Made by a program: the position numbers and the translations under genes
Source: Plasmopara viticola
Taxonomy: Eukaryota > Oomycota > Peronosporomycetes > Peronosporales > Peronosporaceae
NCBI GenBank assembly: GCA_001695595.3
Contig: MBPM02000149.1
Span: forward strand, 1 to 64,000
Length of the DNA stretch: 64,000 nucleotides
Reading direction: 5' to 3'
Shown here: in pieces, positions 54,545-64,000 of the stretch
How the letters are laid out: each line of letters opens with the position of its first letter
Position numbering within the stretch: position 1 is the stretch's first letter
The notes under the pieces: model-generated
Told to the model about the DNA's origin: nothing
The model's input: only the letters and a program-made list of their open reading frames with translations
The model's database searches: none

Positions 54545-57500
54545 CTAGTGCTGTACGCGCTTTGGTCCAATACCACTATCCTGCAGCAGGTACTTGAGTC
54601 GCTTTGTGCCTAGAGACTTAGTCAGCATGTCTGCTTTTTGGTCCACCGTTGAGATGTACTTGACCACGATTATGTCCCGTGCCACGGCTTTCCGGATGAA
54701 GTGGTGCCGAATGTCGACATGCTTGGTCCTGGCATTGTAAATAGCGTTGCTAGCAAGTCCTATTGTGCCTTGATTATTCTCCCAAACCAAAGTAGCTCCC
54801 ACTTGCTGATGACCGAGATCCTTGAGAATCGCACGGACCCACAGTACTTCTTGAGAGCATAGGCTTAAAGCCATATACTCTGCCTCCGCTGAGCTTGGCG
54901 CCACTGTCCGCTGGTATTTCGACTTGAAAACCACTGGTGCGCCCCCGATCATGACCATGATTCCTGACACCGAACTCCGATCATCAATATTACTGCTCCA
55001 GTCCGCATATGTATACGCTGTAGCTTGAACCTCGTTGGCGCTGCCGTCGTAGGTGATCCCAAATTCCCTCGTCGTCTTGAGATAACAAAGTACTCGAATT
55101 GCGGCCTTCCAATGCTGCTGACCCGGGTTCTCCAAGAAACGCGATAGCTGTGTTACCACATACGCGATATCAGGACGCGAACCTGTCGTGATGTACAGCA
55201 AACATCCGATTAGGGACCTGTACGGCTTCGACTGCATCTCTGCTTTCTCAACGTCCGTCGTTGGGGATTGCATCTTTGACAACTTTAAACCCGCTTCTGA
55301 TGGGTTAATCACTGCCTTCGCGTCTTGTTGGTTGAACCTGTTCACCACATCGTCAATGTACCGTGTCTGACGGATCATGAGCGTGCTGCACTTGCGATCA
55401 TGGTCGATTTCTATTCCAAAAATTTAATTGGCCTCGCCCAAATCTTTTATCTTGAATGAGTTCTTGAGTGCAGCTTTAACATCTTCAATCTTCTTGCTCG
55501 TCTTGGCAGCGATAATCATGTCGTCCACGTACAAGCAAACATAGACATAGTTGCCGTTCTTGCCCTTGACGTAGACGCACTGATCTGCTCCGCTGCTCCG
55601 AAAGCCCATTTGTAGGAAGACAACATAAATCGTCTTGCTCCATGCATTCGAAGCTTGCTTGAGACCGTAAATCGCCTTATCCGGCTTGCACACCATGTTT
55701 TCAGCATTGGCGATACCGTAAGGCACTTCCATGTATACCTCTTCCTTGAGATCACTGTTCAGGAATGCTGTGTCGACATCCAGTTGCTCTGTCATGTATC
55801 CCATCGTAACCACCACCGACAACACAACTCTGATAGAGTTCATGTTCGCTACCGGCGAGTACGTTTCGAAAAGTCAACACCAAATTTCTGCTTGAAGCCT
55901 TTGGCGACGAGTCGAGCTTTGTAGCGAACCACTTGTCCCAATTCGTTGCGCTTCTTCGCAAAAACCCATCGGCATCCAATTTCCCGAACGCTCTCCTTCT
56001 TCGGCACAAGTGTCCATGAGGCGTTCACTTCATGAGACTTAAGCTCTGTGTTTATTGCCTTCTGCCAGGCATGAGCGTCGTTGCTATTCATCGCTTGCCG
56101 ATATGTAGTTGGAGCGTCGTCCGCCTCGCCGACACTAGCAGCATAAGCTTACACAGCTTCAGCAATTAGTCCTTCATCATCGATTCTGGCCCGCTTGGTA
56201 CTTGGTGAATTGTCACTTCCCTTCACCTTCTGCTCCTCATTACTTAAGCCATCTGTAAGAAGAATGACAGGCTCTCGCAAACGTCTTGTCCGTCCCGGCT
56301 CCGCCTGAAAAACAATACGATCTCCACCGTAAGCTTGCGGAGGAGGGTGATAAGGGGCCAGATCCAAGATCTGTGGGTCCGGATTAGAAGGTTGAGGAAG
56401 TTGTGGCATCTGGTACAGCTCCACTTCATGCTCTGGCCCAACCTCATCCATTTCCACGTCGGGAGCATGATCCTCGACACCTTCCATTGGTTTTTCTGTA
56501 GAAGGCTGTCGTGTGTTCTGTCCTGGATATGTGCACCATTCTCGTCCTTGGTAACGAAGGTAATTGTTTCAACTTGTGGTTAGTTTGTAGTGTATATTCC
56601 ACCCACTTCGCGCTCGTCAAGCCGAACAGATCGTACTACCTTGAGCTTGGAATCCTCCAAATCAAACACACGATACCCTTTCGCACTCTCTGCATACCCA
56701 AGAAACAAACATCGAAAGCTCTTGGGATCGAGCTTTGTCCTCTTTGCATCATTGACGTGAGCGAAACCTTAGGAACCATATACTCGTAGATGCTTCAGTC
56801 CCGGCTTTTGCTTGAACGCCAATTCATACGGCGTATTCCTCGAGTTCGCCGTGTTCGTTGAGCGATTAATCAAGTATACCGCTGTACTTACTGCTTCTGC
56901 CCACCATTCAGTAGGGACCCCCTTGTAATGCACCATGCTTCGCGCCTTTTCCATTATTGTGCGGTTCATTCGCTCAGCGACACCGTTCTGTTGTGGGCTG
57001 TATGGCACTGTGTGTTGATGCATAACTCCATTCCTGGCACAGATTCCGGCAACTTTCTTGTTCACGAACTCCGTCCCGTTGTCCGATCGCAGACACTTCA
57101 AGCGTTGTCCCCATTGGTTTTCGTAGAACGCTTTGAACTCGATCAGCTTACTTGCCACCTCACCCTTGTTCTTCATGAAGTACGCTACGACAAACTGCGA
57201 GAAATCATCCACAAAAGTAAGCACATATCGCGCGCCACCCTTCGAGACCGTTTTCATTGGTCCCATCACGTCCGTGTGCACGAGCTCCAGGACACGTGAT
57301 GTCTTAGTAAACGACCGTGACGAGAATGAATCAACCGTCTGCTTACCCTTCAGGCATCCCCCACAGAGCTTTTCAATGTCCTGCCTTACCGCCGGCACAC
57401 CACTTGTCGCAAGCTGTGTCTTCACCATGCCGCTCTTCCCGAGATGTCCCAAGCGAGCATGCCAAAGATCCCATTCAGTATCAACCCCTGCGTACTCCAC

Positions 57501-57971
57501 TAACCGAGCCTCTTCTTGCTCGCAGTCCAGGATGTACGCCTTACCGACTTTCTTGCCCTTAGCAATCGCTCGTTGCGTACTCCAAATGACACAGGAGGAG
57601 CTCTCAAACTCCACCTTCATACCACACTCAGCTAGCTTGCCAACCGACAAAAGGCGTCTGTCGAGTCCTGGAATGTGTAGGACTTCGACCATCTTGATAC
57701 GCAACCCGTCCAATCCAGTAAGCCTGACCGTACCCTTGCCAGTCACCCGCAGCTTCTTGCCGTCCGCAATGGTGACCTCTGGACTAGCGTCCAATGCCTC
57801 GTAATCAAAGAGATCACTCCGATATGGTGTCATGTGCGAGGTAGCCCCGCTGTCGATAAGCCAGTCGTCACAGTGCTGCTCACCAGCGGCAAAAACAGCA
57901 TCATCAACCTCGAAGCCGTTCTTCTTCTGACAATCCCGCTTCGAATGTCCGACTTGGCCACACTTAAAACA
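54545..57971 (-). pseudogene. copia-2 pol
   Basis: The 354-codon frame 57,833-56,769 covers the protease end, GAG-pre-integrase (HARLGHLGKSGM, CGGC) and integrase (HTDVMGPMK, RSDNGTEF, QQNGVAERMN). RT lies at 55,843-55,424 with CLYVDDMII, RNase H at 55,378-54,545 with SSAEAEYMAL and CSQEVLWVRA. TGG is intact where copia-1 has TGA, so RNase H is a single 277-codon frame. Confidence 0.9.
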
Positions 57972-58619
57972 ATTGCCCCTCCGTTCTTCCGTGGACCATT
58001 CCCTTTATGGCCACTGCCTTGGCCTCCCTTGAAACGTCCTGCATTCACCTTGAACGCGCACTCCATAGACTCTTTCTTCTCAAGTCGCTCGTACTCCTTC
58101 AGAAGCTTCTCTTTTACCTCGATCAAAGACACGTCCTTGGAATTCTCCACAATCGATGAGGGAATTTCGTATTCCTCTGGGAGACTGCTCAGAAGAATCA
58201 CTAACTGACGAGCATCGTCAAGTGGTTCTCCCAACGTCTGCAGCCCCACGATCAGCTCATCGAAGCTGTCTAGGTGCTTCGACATCGCCACCCCATCATC
58301 CATCTTGAATTCGTGGAGGCGACGGGTCATCGACACACGATTGTGCATCGTCGAGCGGTTGTAGAAGTCGCGCAGCGTATTCCACGCCATGATTGCCGTC
58401 GTGGCCGTCCGAATCTTCGTATGATGCTCAATTGCCACTCCCTGGGCGCCCAAGTGCCTTCATGTCGCTGAGCACCCACGTCTCGGTCCTCTCCGCCTCA
58501 GGCTTGACCACTTGCACGTGCGCTAGCGGACCCTTCTTAGCCAGCGTCATGCGCATGGCAAACTCCCAGTGGAAGTAGTTTCCACAACCCAGGAAGACTT
58601 CACTTCTTGTCGTCGGCAT
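57972..58619 (-). pseudogene. copia-2 gag
   Basis: Starts MPTTRSEVFLGCGNYFHWEF at 58,619; a 5-nt deletion after MKALG ends the frame at 58,428, and the remainder continues in the 207-codon frame 58,453-57,830. The knuckle is out of frame, as in copia-1. Confidence 0.85.
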
Positions 58620-58662
58620 TGGGATGGAGGGGAGGTTTGGCGAGAGTCTTGTGCGGTTAACC

Positions 58663-58890
58663 TGTTGAGTTGTTGTGCGCAGGAGAAGGCAAAAAGTAAA
58701 GTGAATATATTTAGGTCCTTAGTTCGCTACCCTGTGCTACCTCTAAGCCTATCCTTCTAGATCCTTCTATAAGGTTCGTCGTACCAGTACCCAACCGGTA
58801 TTTGCCGTAATTCCTCTGAGCCTATCCTTCTAGATCCTTCTAGAAGGTTCGTCGTAACGTCACATCAACAGCGGCGTCATATAAATAACA
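58663..58890 (-). repeat. 5' LTR of copia-2
   Basis: 228 bp, lacking the same internal segment as the 5' LTR of copia-1. Flanked outside by CG and a 10-C run (58,893-58,902), the complement of the copia-1 flank. Confidence 0.85.
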
Positions 58891-58902
58891 CGCCCCCCCC
58901 CC

Positions 58903-58937
58903 TTCGTCAACCACCTTACACCCCACTTTTTATAGCA
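58903..58937. repeat. Upstream half of inverted repeat flanking PH gene
   Basis: Its complement, TGCTATAAAAAGTGGGGTGT..GACGAA, matches 60,128-60,162 (TGCTATAAAAAGTGGGGTAT..AACGAA) over about 35 bp at roughly 80%. Confidence 0.6.
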
Positions 58938-58987
58938 TTCCTACACCATCTTCTCGGTATTCGAATACACACACACAAAAAGTCGAA

Positions 58988-59976
58988 ATGATGAAAAGCA
59001 GCGCGGACCGGATGGAAGTCAAAGTGAAAACTTTAGATGATGGAGGAGCTGAAGCCAAGTTTGTGGTCAGTAAGCACGACGCAGAGGAGGACGAAGATGT
59101 GGTGGTGGTGCGGATCGCAGAGGACGCACAACGAACCCACCGACAGTTGGGCGGTAAGAAGTTTTCGTGGGAGCTTTGGCTAGGCGAGAAGTTCCTACTA
59201 ACAAGATTGATTGCGTACCAGATCAGGAGACTTTATGAAGTATGTTTACACGAGATACCGGGTGAATATCGAGATATTCAAACAAGAACTTGCAAAGATC
59301 AACGGGAAGCTCGTCGTCAATACGTATTGACCGAGTGTTGTTACGCAGTGGCTGGCTTTACAAGCAGGCGAATGTCATATACGTATATGGAGAAGCGTCT
59401 TTATTGCACAAATGTGAATCAACTTGAATTTTGGTAGGAAAAGGTGGAAACGACGATATTTTGTACTGATTAAGAGAACGAAGGATGCAACAAGAGAGTA
59501 GTGGGCATCGCTGCAGTAACAATTCTGCTAAGCCACGTGGAGATGTGCAGTACTTCAAAAGAATTTTTAGGACTCATAATTTGCCTCTCAAGGTTAAAAA
59601 GCGTACAGACAGCATGTCATCCACCTTGCAGGATGGCATGCTGTCTGTACGCTGTTTAGAAATGAAACCAAGCGAGCGCTCTGTTTTGGGGCAGCTGGTG
59701 ACGAATTTTTGTTTGTCTGCTCTGGATCGAGCGACGACGGTGCGAGCACCTGAGTCTATTTACTGCAGCGTTTGTCAGGCGGTGGAAACAGGACTATCTC
59801 GCCTTCTGCATTTTTATTTAGCTCATTGTCCAATACCAAGCAATTTCAATCGGTGGATGGGTCAAAAAGTCACTAGCACGGTCGATGCACGGAGCTTTCG
59901 CATTGTCGTAGAGCTGCGGCGAGTGCTGCACACAAGCAAGTCACCGGAGGCAATGGTATTCCAAAAGCTTTATTAG
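58988..59976 (+). pseudogene. PH-domain protein, fullest copy
   Basis: ATG 58,988 opens a 149-codon frame: MMKSSADRMEVKVKTLDDGG, an acidic stretch (HDAEEDEDVVVV), RIAEDAQRTHRQLGGKKFSW, GEKFLLTRLIAYQIRRLYEV. The PH domain follows in other frames: SGWLYKQAN, an intron-like GTATATG/ATACGT...GGTAG stretch, KRWKRRYFVL equivalent damaged, then LQDGMLSVRC and the WVYLLQRL equivalent. A 75-bp insertion at about 59,548-59,622 disrupts the domain. The last part (59,485-59,976) contains VDARSFRIVVELRRVLHTSK. The N-terminal region belongs to no family I recognise. Confidence 0.5.
59601..59652. repeat. 22-bp hairpin inside PH gene relic
   Basis: GCGTACAGACAGCATGTCATCC (59,601-59,622), loop ACCTTGCA, GGATGGCATGCTGTCTGTACGC (59,631-59,652); one mismatch. 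The left arm is part of an insertion absent from the other two copies. Confidence 0.85.
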
Positions 59977-60955
59977 CTCTTTCGATCCACGAGATCCATG
60001 TGCGAAATTCACGCAACCCTGAATATTGAAAGTTTTGATGTTATAATCTTACAAAGATCCTTGATTGTTGCAGCCAACCAACGTTCAAAATTAAATAAAG
60101 GCGGTTTTGGCCCTGTATTTTGAGGGGTGCTATAAAAAGTGGGGTATAGCGTGATTAACGAAAACTATAGCGACTCCCTAATCAAAAGGGTGTAAAAACA
60201 CTGTGCGGTGTGCGCCAGTCTACTTGAACAGCCAAAGCGACATAAGCAATCTTTGTGATCAGTTATAATAAAATGGCTCGAGTAAGAGGAACGCAAAGTG
60301 CTGTGTCAGACCGCGACGAGCAACATACTAGCACTCTGACAGCTTTCCATGGCACGTAAATCAAGAGTCATAATGGACTCAAAGGTTGTCAGTACTGCAC
60401 AACATAGCTGCAGTCTCATAAGACTATTTGATTGGCTCAAAGCAGCCTTCGGCTACGGTCTAGTAAGCTGTGCGTCCGGTTCTAGGCACAACGGTGATCA
60501 ATGCGACCGTGAGAGCCTTTAAATACAGAATCGGTCGGTGGAAGCGCCATTAGCTGGGTATAACATATTGCGCTAATGCACAATGCTGTAATTCTACAAC
60601 ATATTTTCTATCAGATTTTCGCTCCCGGATTAGCTTTACAAATGGTCAACAAAATCTCAAAGGTGATACAGCTGCTATAGCTGATGCAATGATTAAGATG
60701 ACTGTCGGTTTACTCGGGACGCTATTCATTTCCGATCGTAATTTAAAGGAATGATGCAAGTGCATCGCATAAAAACGAATTACTGTTTGCTATTACTTTA
60801 GGAGTAAGACACATTGCTAGATATTTTAAGACAGCATTGGACCTCTTGGATTGCCGCTTAGTGGATAAAATTGAGATGATGTGTTTGCTATCAGGTAGTA
60901 AAGACATTGAATACTTCCCCTTTTCAAAGCGGCTGCTCACATTTGTCGCAAGGAC
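59977..60955. other. Segment A spacer, third copy
   Basis: Same as 8,615-9,600. Contains the downstream inverted-repeat half at 60,128-60,162. No gene. Confidence 0.5.
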
Positions 60956-61178
60956 GTCTTGTCGTGTGGACCAAATGTAGATGGTTTATGCGACCAATGG
61001 TGCGGCATTGGACCTCGCGACAGGTACAAAGAATCTAACGATCTTGCGTTCTCAAGAATATATACGCGCGTTGTCGGACGACTTTTGGCTCATTCTTGCT
61101 CTACCGGCATTCCGTGTAAACGAAAGCTTTGCAAACATGGATAGCCTCCCTCGAAGATACAAAATTTTCGTCTGCTAA
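60956..61178 (+). other. Unidentified repeated short frame, third copy
   Basis: Nearly identical to 9,602-9,830, including the long ALSDDFWLILALPAF variant. Unknown. Confidence 0.3.
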
Positions 61179-61513
61179 GTACAAACAGACGTTTGAGCTC
61201 GATAAGACGAGCAATCCTGCGATGTATGAGGTAGCGCAGCGTTGGGGAAGCTTCGTCTTAACGATGTGGAGTAAATTCCGTTTGGACTTTCAATCTTTGG
61301 CGCAGGAGTCATGGCTGGAGCGAACCCAGTCGTCCACTACCGAGCAATGATCGCGTTCACAGTGGCACGCTGTTTGCACACATACGCTTATGCTACTGCG
61401 ATGCAGCCATTGCGCTCACTGAGTCATGGTGTGAGTGTGGCAGCTACGTTGGCTGGCCTTGGCAATGCTGTGAGCGCTATTACGGTTCTTTAGGCGCCAC
61501 AGATCTAGGCTAG
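61141..61513 (+). pseudogene. MAPEG copy M4
   Basis: Like M1: EDTKFSSAKYKQTFELDKTS, then a shifted HYRAMIAFTVARCLHTYAYA and LSHGVSVAATLAGLGNAVSA. A small deletion (GGTTCTTTAGG) introduces a stop at 61,491. It keeps the ancestral GCAGCTACGTTGGCTGG without a hairpin. Confidence 0.65.
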
Positions 61514-61763
61514 GAAGATGACAACGGCAATACGCAGCCGACGAGTTGCATGTAAAGGGAGAAGCTGCGGTTGTTGTTTCGTGAACAATGTTTTTCAAGT
61601 GCTTTAATTTCGCACTCACCCAGTGGTCATATTCGGTAGCAGTGTTGGACGCGTAAAAAGGCATTTGCATCAAATGAGACAATGCTGCAAAACGTTGATG
61701 ACACGAAACCTGTACGTACAAAAATAAGTACACTGATGAGACAGATGTTTGCTATCGTTAGTG
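61514..61763. other. Unit start, interrupted by copia-3
   Basis: Matches 17,556-17,800 and contains a relic of the MQKPFYVSK-type frame on the minus strand. The copia-3 LTR begins after CTATCGTTAG. Confidence 0.5.
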
Positions 61764-61907
61764 TTAAGAAGAAAGTAAAAACCAAAGTGAATATATTTAT
61801 CCTGACCAATGAATGGCTACCATATGTAATTACTAATTGTGACGTACTTGTAATTACTGTGAAGCCATCCACCTGTTTAATATGCATTCAGCGGTGTAAT
61901 GATAACA
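61764..61907 (-). repeat. 3' LTR of copia-3, 144 bp
   Basis: On the minus strand TGTTATCATTACACCGC...TTCTTAACA; TG...CA ends. The polypurine tract GCGGTGAGTGGGAG precedes it (61,908-61,921), almost the same as in copia-1. Confidence 0.75.
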
Positions 61908-61920
61908 CTCCCACTCACCG

Positions 61921-64000
61921 CTAATGCTGTGTGTTATTTGTTGCTGACTTGGTCTTGATTCCGGAGGCTTCGCGCAGATACTTCAGCATTTTGGTTCCAA
62001 GCGCCTTGGTTAGCATATCTGCAAGCTGACTCCTTGTATCAATGTAGCCAATCTTGAGTAATCAATGCTGAACGTTCTCCCGAATAAAGTGATGTCTGAT
62101 GTCCACGTGCTTTGTACGTGCGTGGTAGCCCGCGTTGTTTGCCAAAGCTATCGCACCTTGATTGTCTTCCCATAGTTGCGTGCCTCCCACTTGTTCTTGA
62201 CCCATGTCCTTGAGCATTGCGCGCGCCCAAAGTACTTCTTGTGTGCACAAGCTGAGCGCCATTTACTCTGCTTCTGCGGAACTTAGTGCAACTGTTCTCT
62301 GATACTTGGACTTGAATACAACCGGAGCTTTACCAATGTTGATCAACACACCTGAGACAGACCGTCTGTCATCGGTGTTGCTACCCCAGTCAGCATCCGA
62401 AAAAGCTTCAATAATCACCTTTCCCGTCCCTCTTTGGTAAACGATCCCATGATGACGTGTCGAATATAAGTAGCGCAATACACGAATTGCGGCGTTCCAA
62501 TGTGGTAACTCCGGTTTTTCGAGATATCGAGACAGTTGTGTCACGATGTATGCGACGTCCGGCCGAGTGCAAGTTGTAACATATAGCAGACATCCAATTA
62601 GTGAGCGGTATGGTCTTGACCGCATCTCCGCACGCTCAGCTTCTGTACTTGGTGACTGTGATGTTGACAGCTTGAGACCGGACGTACACGGATTGTCGAC
62701 GTTCTTGGCGTTTTTCTGTCCAAATCGCTCAGCCACGTCGCTAATGTAGCGTGTTTGCTTGATCATTAGTGTGGAAGCTGTCATGTCGTGGTCGATCTCC
62801 ATGCCCAAGATGAGCTTCGCCATACCGAGATCCTTCATCTTGAAAACACTTTTAAGTATCCCCTTGACCTCTAGAATCTCGTCGCTCGTCTTGGTTGCAA
62901 TGATCATATCATATCATCGACATAAAGACATACGTACACAAAACCTTCCACCACTTTCTTCACGTAGACGCATTGATCCGCTCCACAACTTTTAAAATCG
63001 TTCTTCTTGAAGACGTGGTCGATCGTCTTGTTCCAAGCGCTTGCAGCTTGCTTGAGACCATATATAGCTTTGTTCAGCTGACACGCAAATCCTTGAGCTC
63101 CCTTAACACCAATTGGAACTTCCATGTGAACACGATCCGACAGTACACTGTTGAGAAAGGCGGTGTCGACGTCCAGCTGTTCCATTTTGTAGCCTAATAC
63201 CGCACACACTGCGAGTACAACTCGAATTGAATTCATGTTGGCCACTGGAGAGTAAGTCTCGAAGAAATCCACGCCGTATTTCTGCTTGAAACCTTTAGCC
63301 ACCAATCGTGCTTTGTAGCGCACAACACATCCATTCTGGTCACGCTTCTTAGCAAAAACCCAGCGGCATCCAATCGTGCGTCCAATTGATTCTCGTGGAA
63401 CGAGTGTCCATGTTTTGTTTTTGTGATGCGACTGTAATTCGGCGTCCATCGCTTGTCGCCACTGTTCTGCCTCGTCACTAGACGTTACCTGCGCATACGT
63501 GGTTGGCAAGTCTGATTCTTCACCAACACTCACAGCGTAAGCGAGAATAGCGTCAGCTATCAGGCCGTCTTCATCAACCCTTGCACATTTTGAAGATGGT
63601 GGTCCTTCGCTTCCTCCCAGACTTTCATCGGCATCTGATCCGTTTTCCAGCAACAACATTGGTTCATTTGTACGCCTTGAACGTTCCACTTGCGGTCGAA
63701 ATACCAATCGATCTTCCTGTGCATCCAGTGTAGTATTTATTACTCTGTCAGTTCAGAGTGTACTGAGCTTGGTAATCGAAGCATCTCGACCCTTGACTCA
63801 TTTGTGTCGGACTCTCCTTCATTCATTGGAGCATCTGGAATTTCATCTTCTCCTTCACCCTCCATAAGTTCATCTTGATCTTGTTGGTGTTCCGTCGGCC
63901 CGGACACAGCACTTTCATCGTTGTCTTTGGTAACGTGTATCACTTTTATTTGTTTGAGCGGGTGTGTCTCATAAATGCCGCCCACTTCACGCTCATCCAG
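61921..64000 (-). pseudogene. copia-3 pol, RT and RNase H
   Basis: From right to left: MGGIYETHPLKQIKVIHVTK and an acidic linker (63,985-63,740), frame change, then RT with GCRWVFAKKRDQNGCVVRYK, VDFFETYSPVANMNSIRVVL, AIYGLKQAASAWNKTI and YVCLYVDDM. Right there ATGAT is duplicated (near 62,905), shifting the frame. RNase H DADWGSNTDDRRSVSGVLIN ends AEAE-stop (TAA 62,263 in place of Tyr), and a second stop TGA lies at 62,062. The natural end is at 61,921. Confidence 0.9.

Larger units (their letters stand above)
54277..58890 (-). mobile_element. Ty1/copia retrotransposon, inverted copy (copia-2), inactive
   Basis: Mirror of copia-1 around 53,671. Same LTR asymmetry (short 5' LTR, long 3' LTR) and the same shared coding lesions. 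Private lesions: a 5-nt deletion in gag near 58,445, a stop before GFAHVNDAKRTK near 56,769, and a changed GEAN-stop-IFGIEID near 55,424. The 5' flank (poly-C run, then PH gene upstream region) matches copia-1; the 3' flank does not. Confidence 0.9.
61764..64000 (-). mobile_element. Ty1/copia retrotransposon (copia-3), 3' part, runs off window
   Basis: A second copia lineage, related to copia-1 in protein but with a different, much shorter LTR. Only the 3' LTR, RNase H, RT and the end of integrase are inside the window. Four lesions make pol non-functional. Confidence 0.9.

Noticed and set aside
1..64000. Bacterial-type operons, CRISPR arrays, tRNA or rRNA genes
   Set aside because: No direct-repeat arrays with unique spacers, no cloverleaf or rRNA core sequences noticed; GT-AG introns and retroelements point to a eukaryote.

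Overview
The window looks like a gene-poor, repeat-dense stretch of an oomycete nuclear genome, most likely a Peronosporales (Phytophthora or downy mildew). The evidence is relics of a secreted family with a signal peptide, an RxLR/QxLR motif and an EER motif, short GT-AG introns of about 58-60 nt, and decayed copia, gypsy and Polinton-type DNA. Almost nothing is an intact gene. Most of the window is several copies of the same segments in different orientations, each broken differently.

Layout. Segment B (effector relic, Polinton-like DNA polymerase B N-terminus, integrase tail, unknown proteins) occurs at 1-6,950 (+), 20,500-24,400 (+) and 39,300-43,200 (inverted). Segment A (PH-domain gene, repeated unknown piece, MAPEG membrane protein, effector) occurs at 7,966-11,700 (+), 44,220-48,450 (inverted) and 58,900-61,760 (+). 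In the left block the effector unit is repeated three times (10.2-14.5, 14.5-17.55 and 17.55-20 kb), together with a phytanoyl-CoA dioxygenase (PhyH) gene and a divergent, possibly chaperonin-like gene. Left A+B plus a Trm5 fragment (7.97-28.64 kb) faces right A+B plus a longer Trm5 copy (33.46-48.45 kb) as a huge imperfect inverted repeat. The roughly 4.8-kb spacer holds Ty3/gypsy debris.

A second inverted repeat is centred near 53.67 kb. Two copies of one already broken copia element (48,453-53,071 + and 54,277-58,890 -) face each other across a 1.2-kb spacer carrying two tail-to-tail effector relics. Another copia, in minus orientation, runs off the right edge (61,764-64,000), and a copia RT/RNase H fragment lies at 6,953-7,783.

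Reading. Host gene fragments (PH domain, MAPEG, PhyH, Trm5, a possible chaperonin) have been amplified together with an effector family and mobile-element debris. No pathway works here as a unit. The main interest is the record of rearrangement: inverted duplications, a small inversion, template-switch palindromes and gene-gene junctions, all in a family of likely secreted virulence proteins. Species identity, copy number and expression cannot be judged from this window. Functional calls rest on motifs read by eye.
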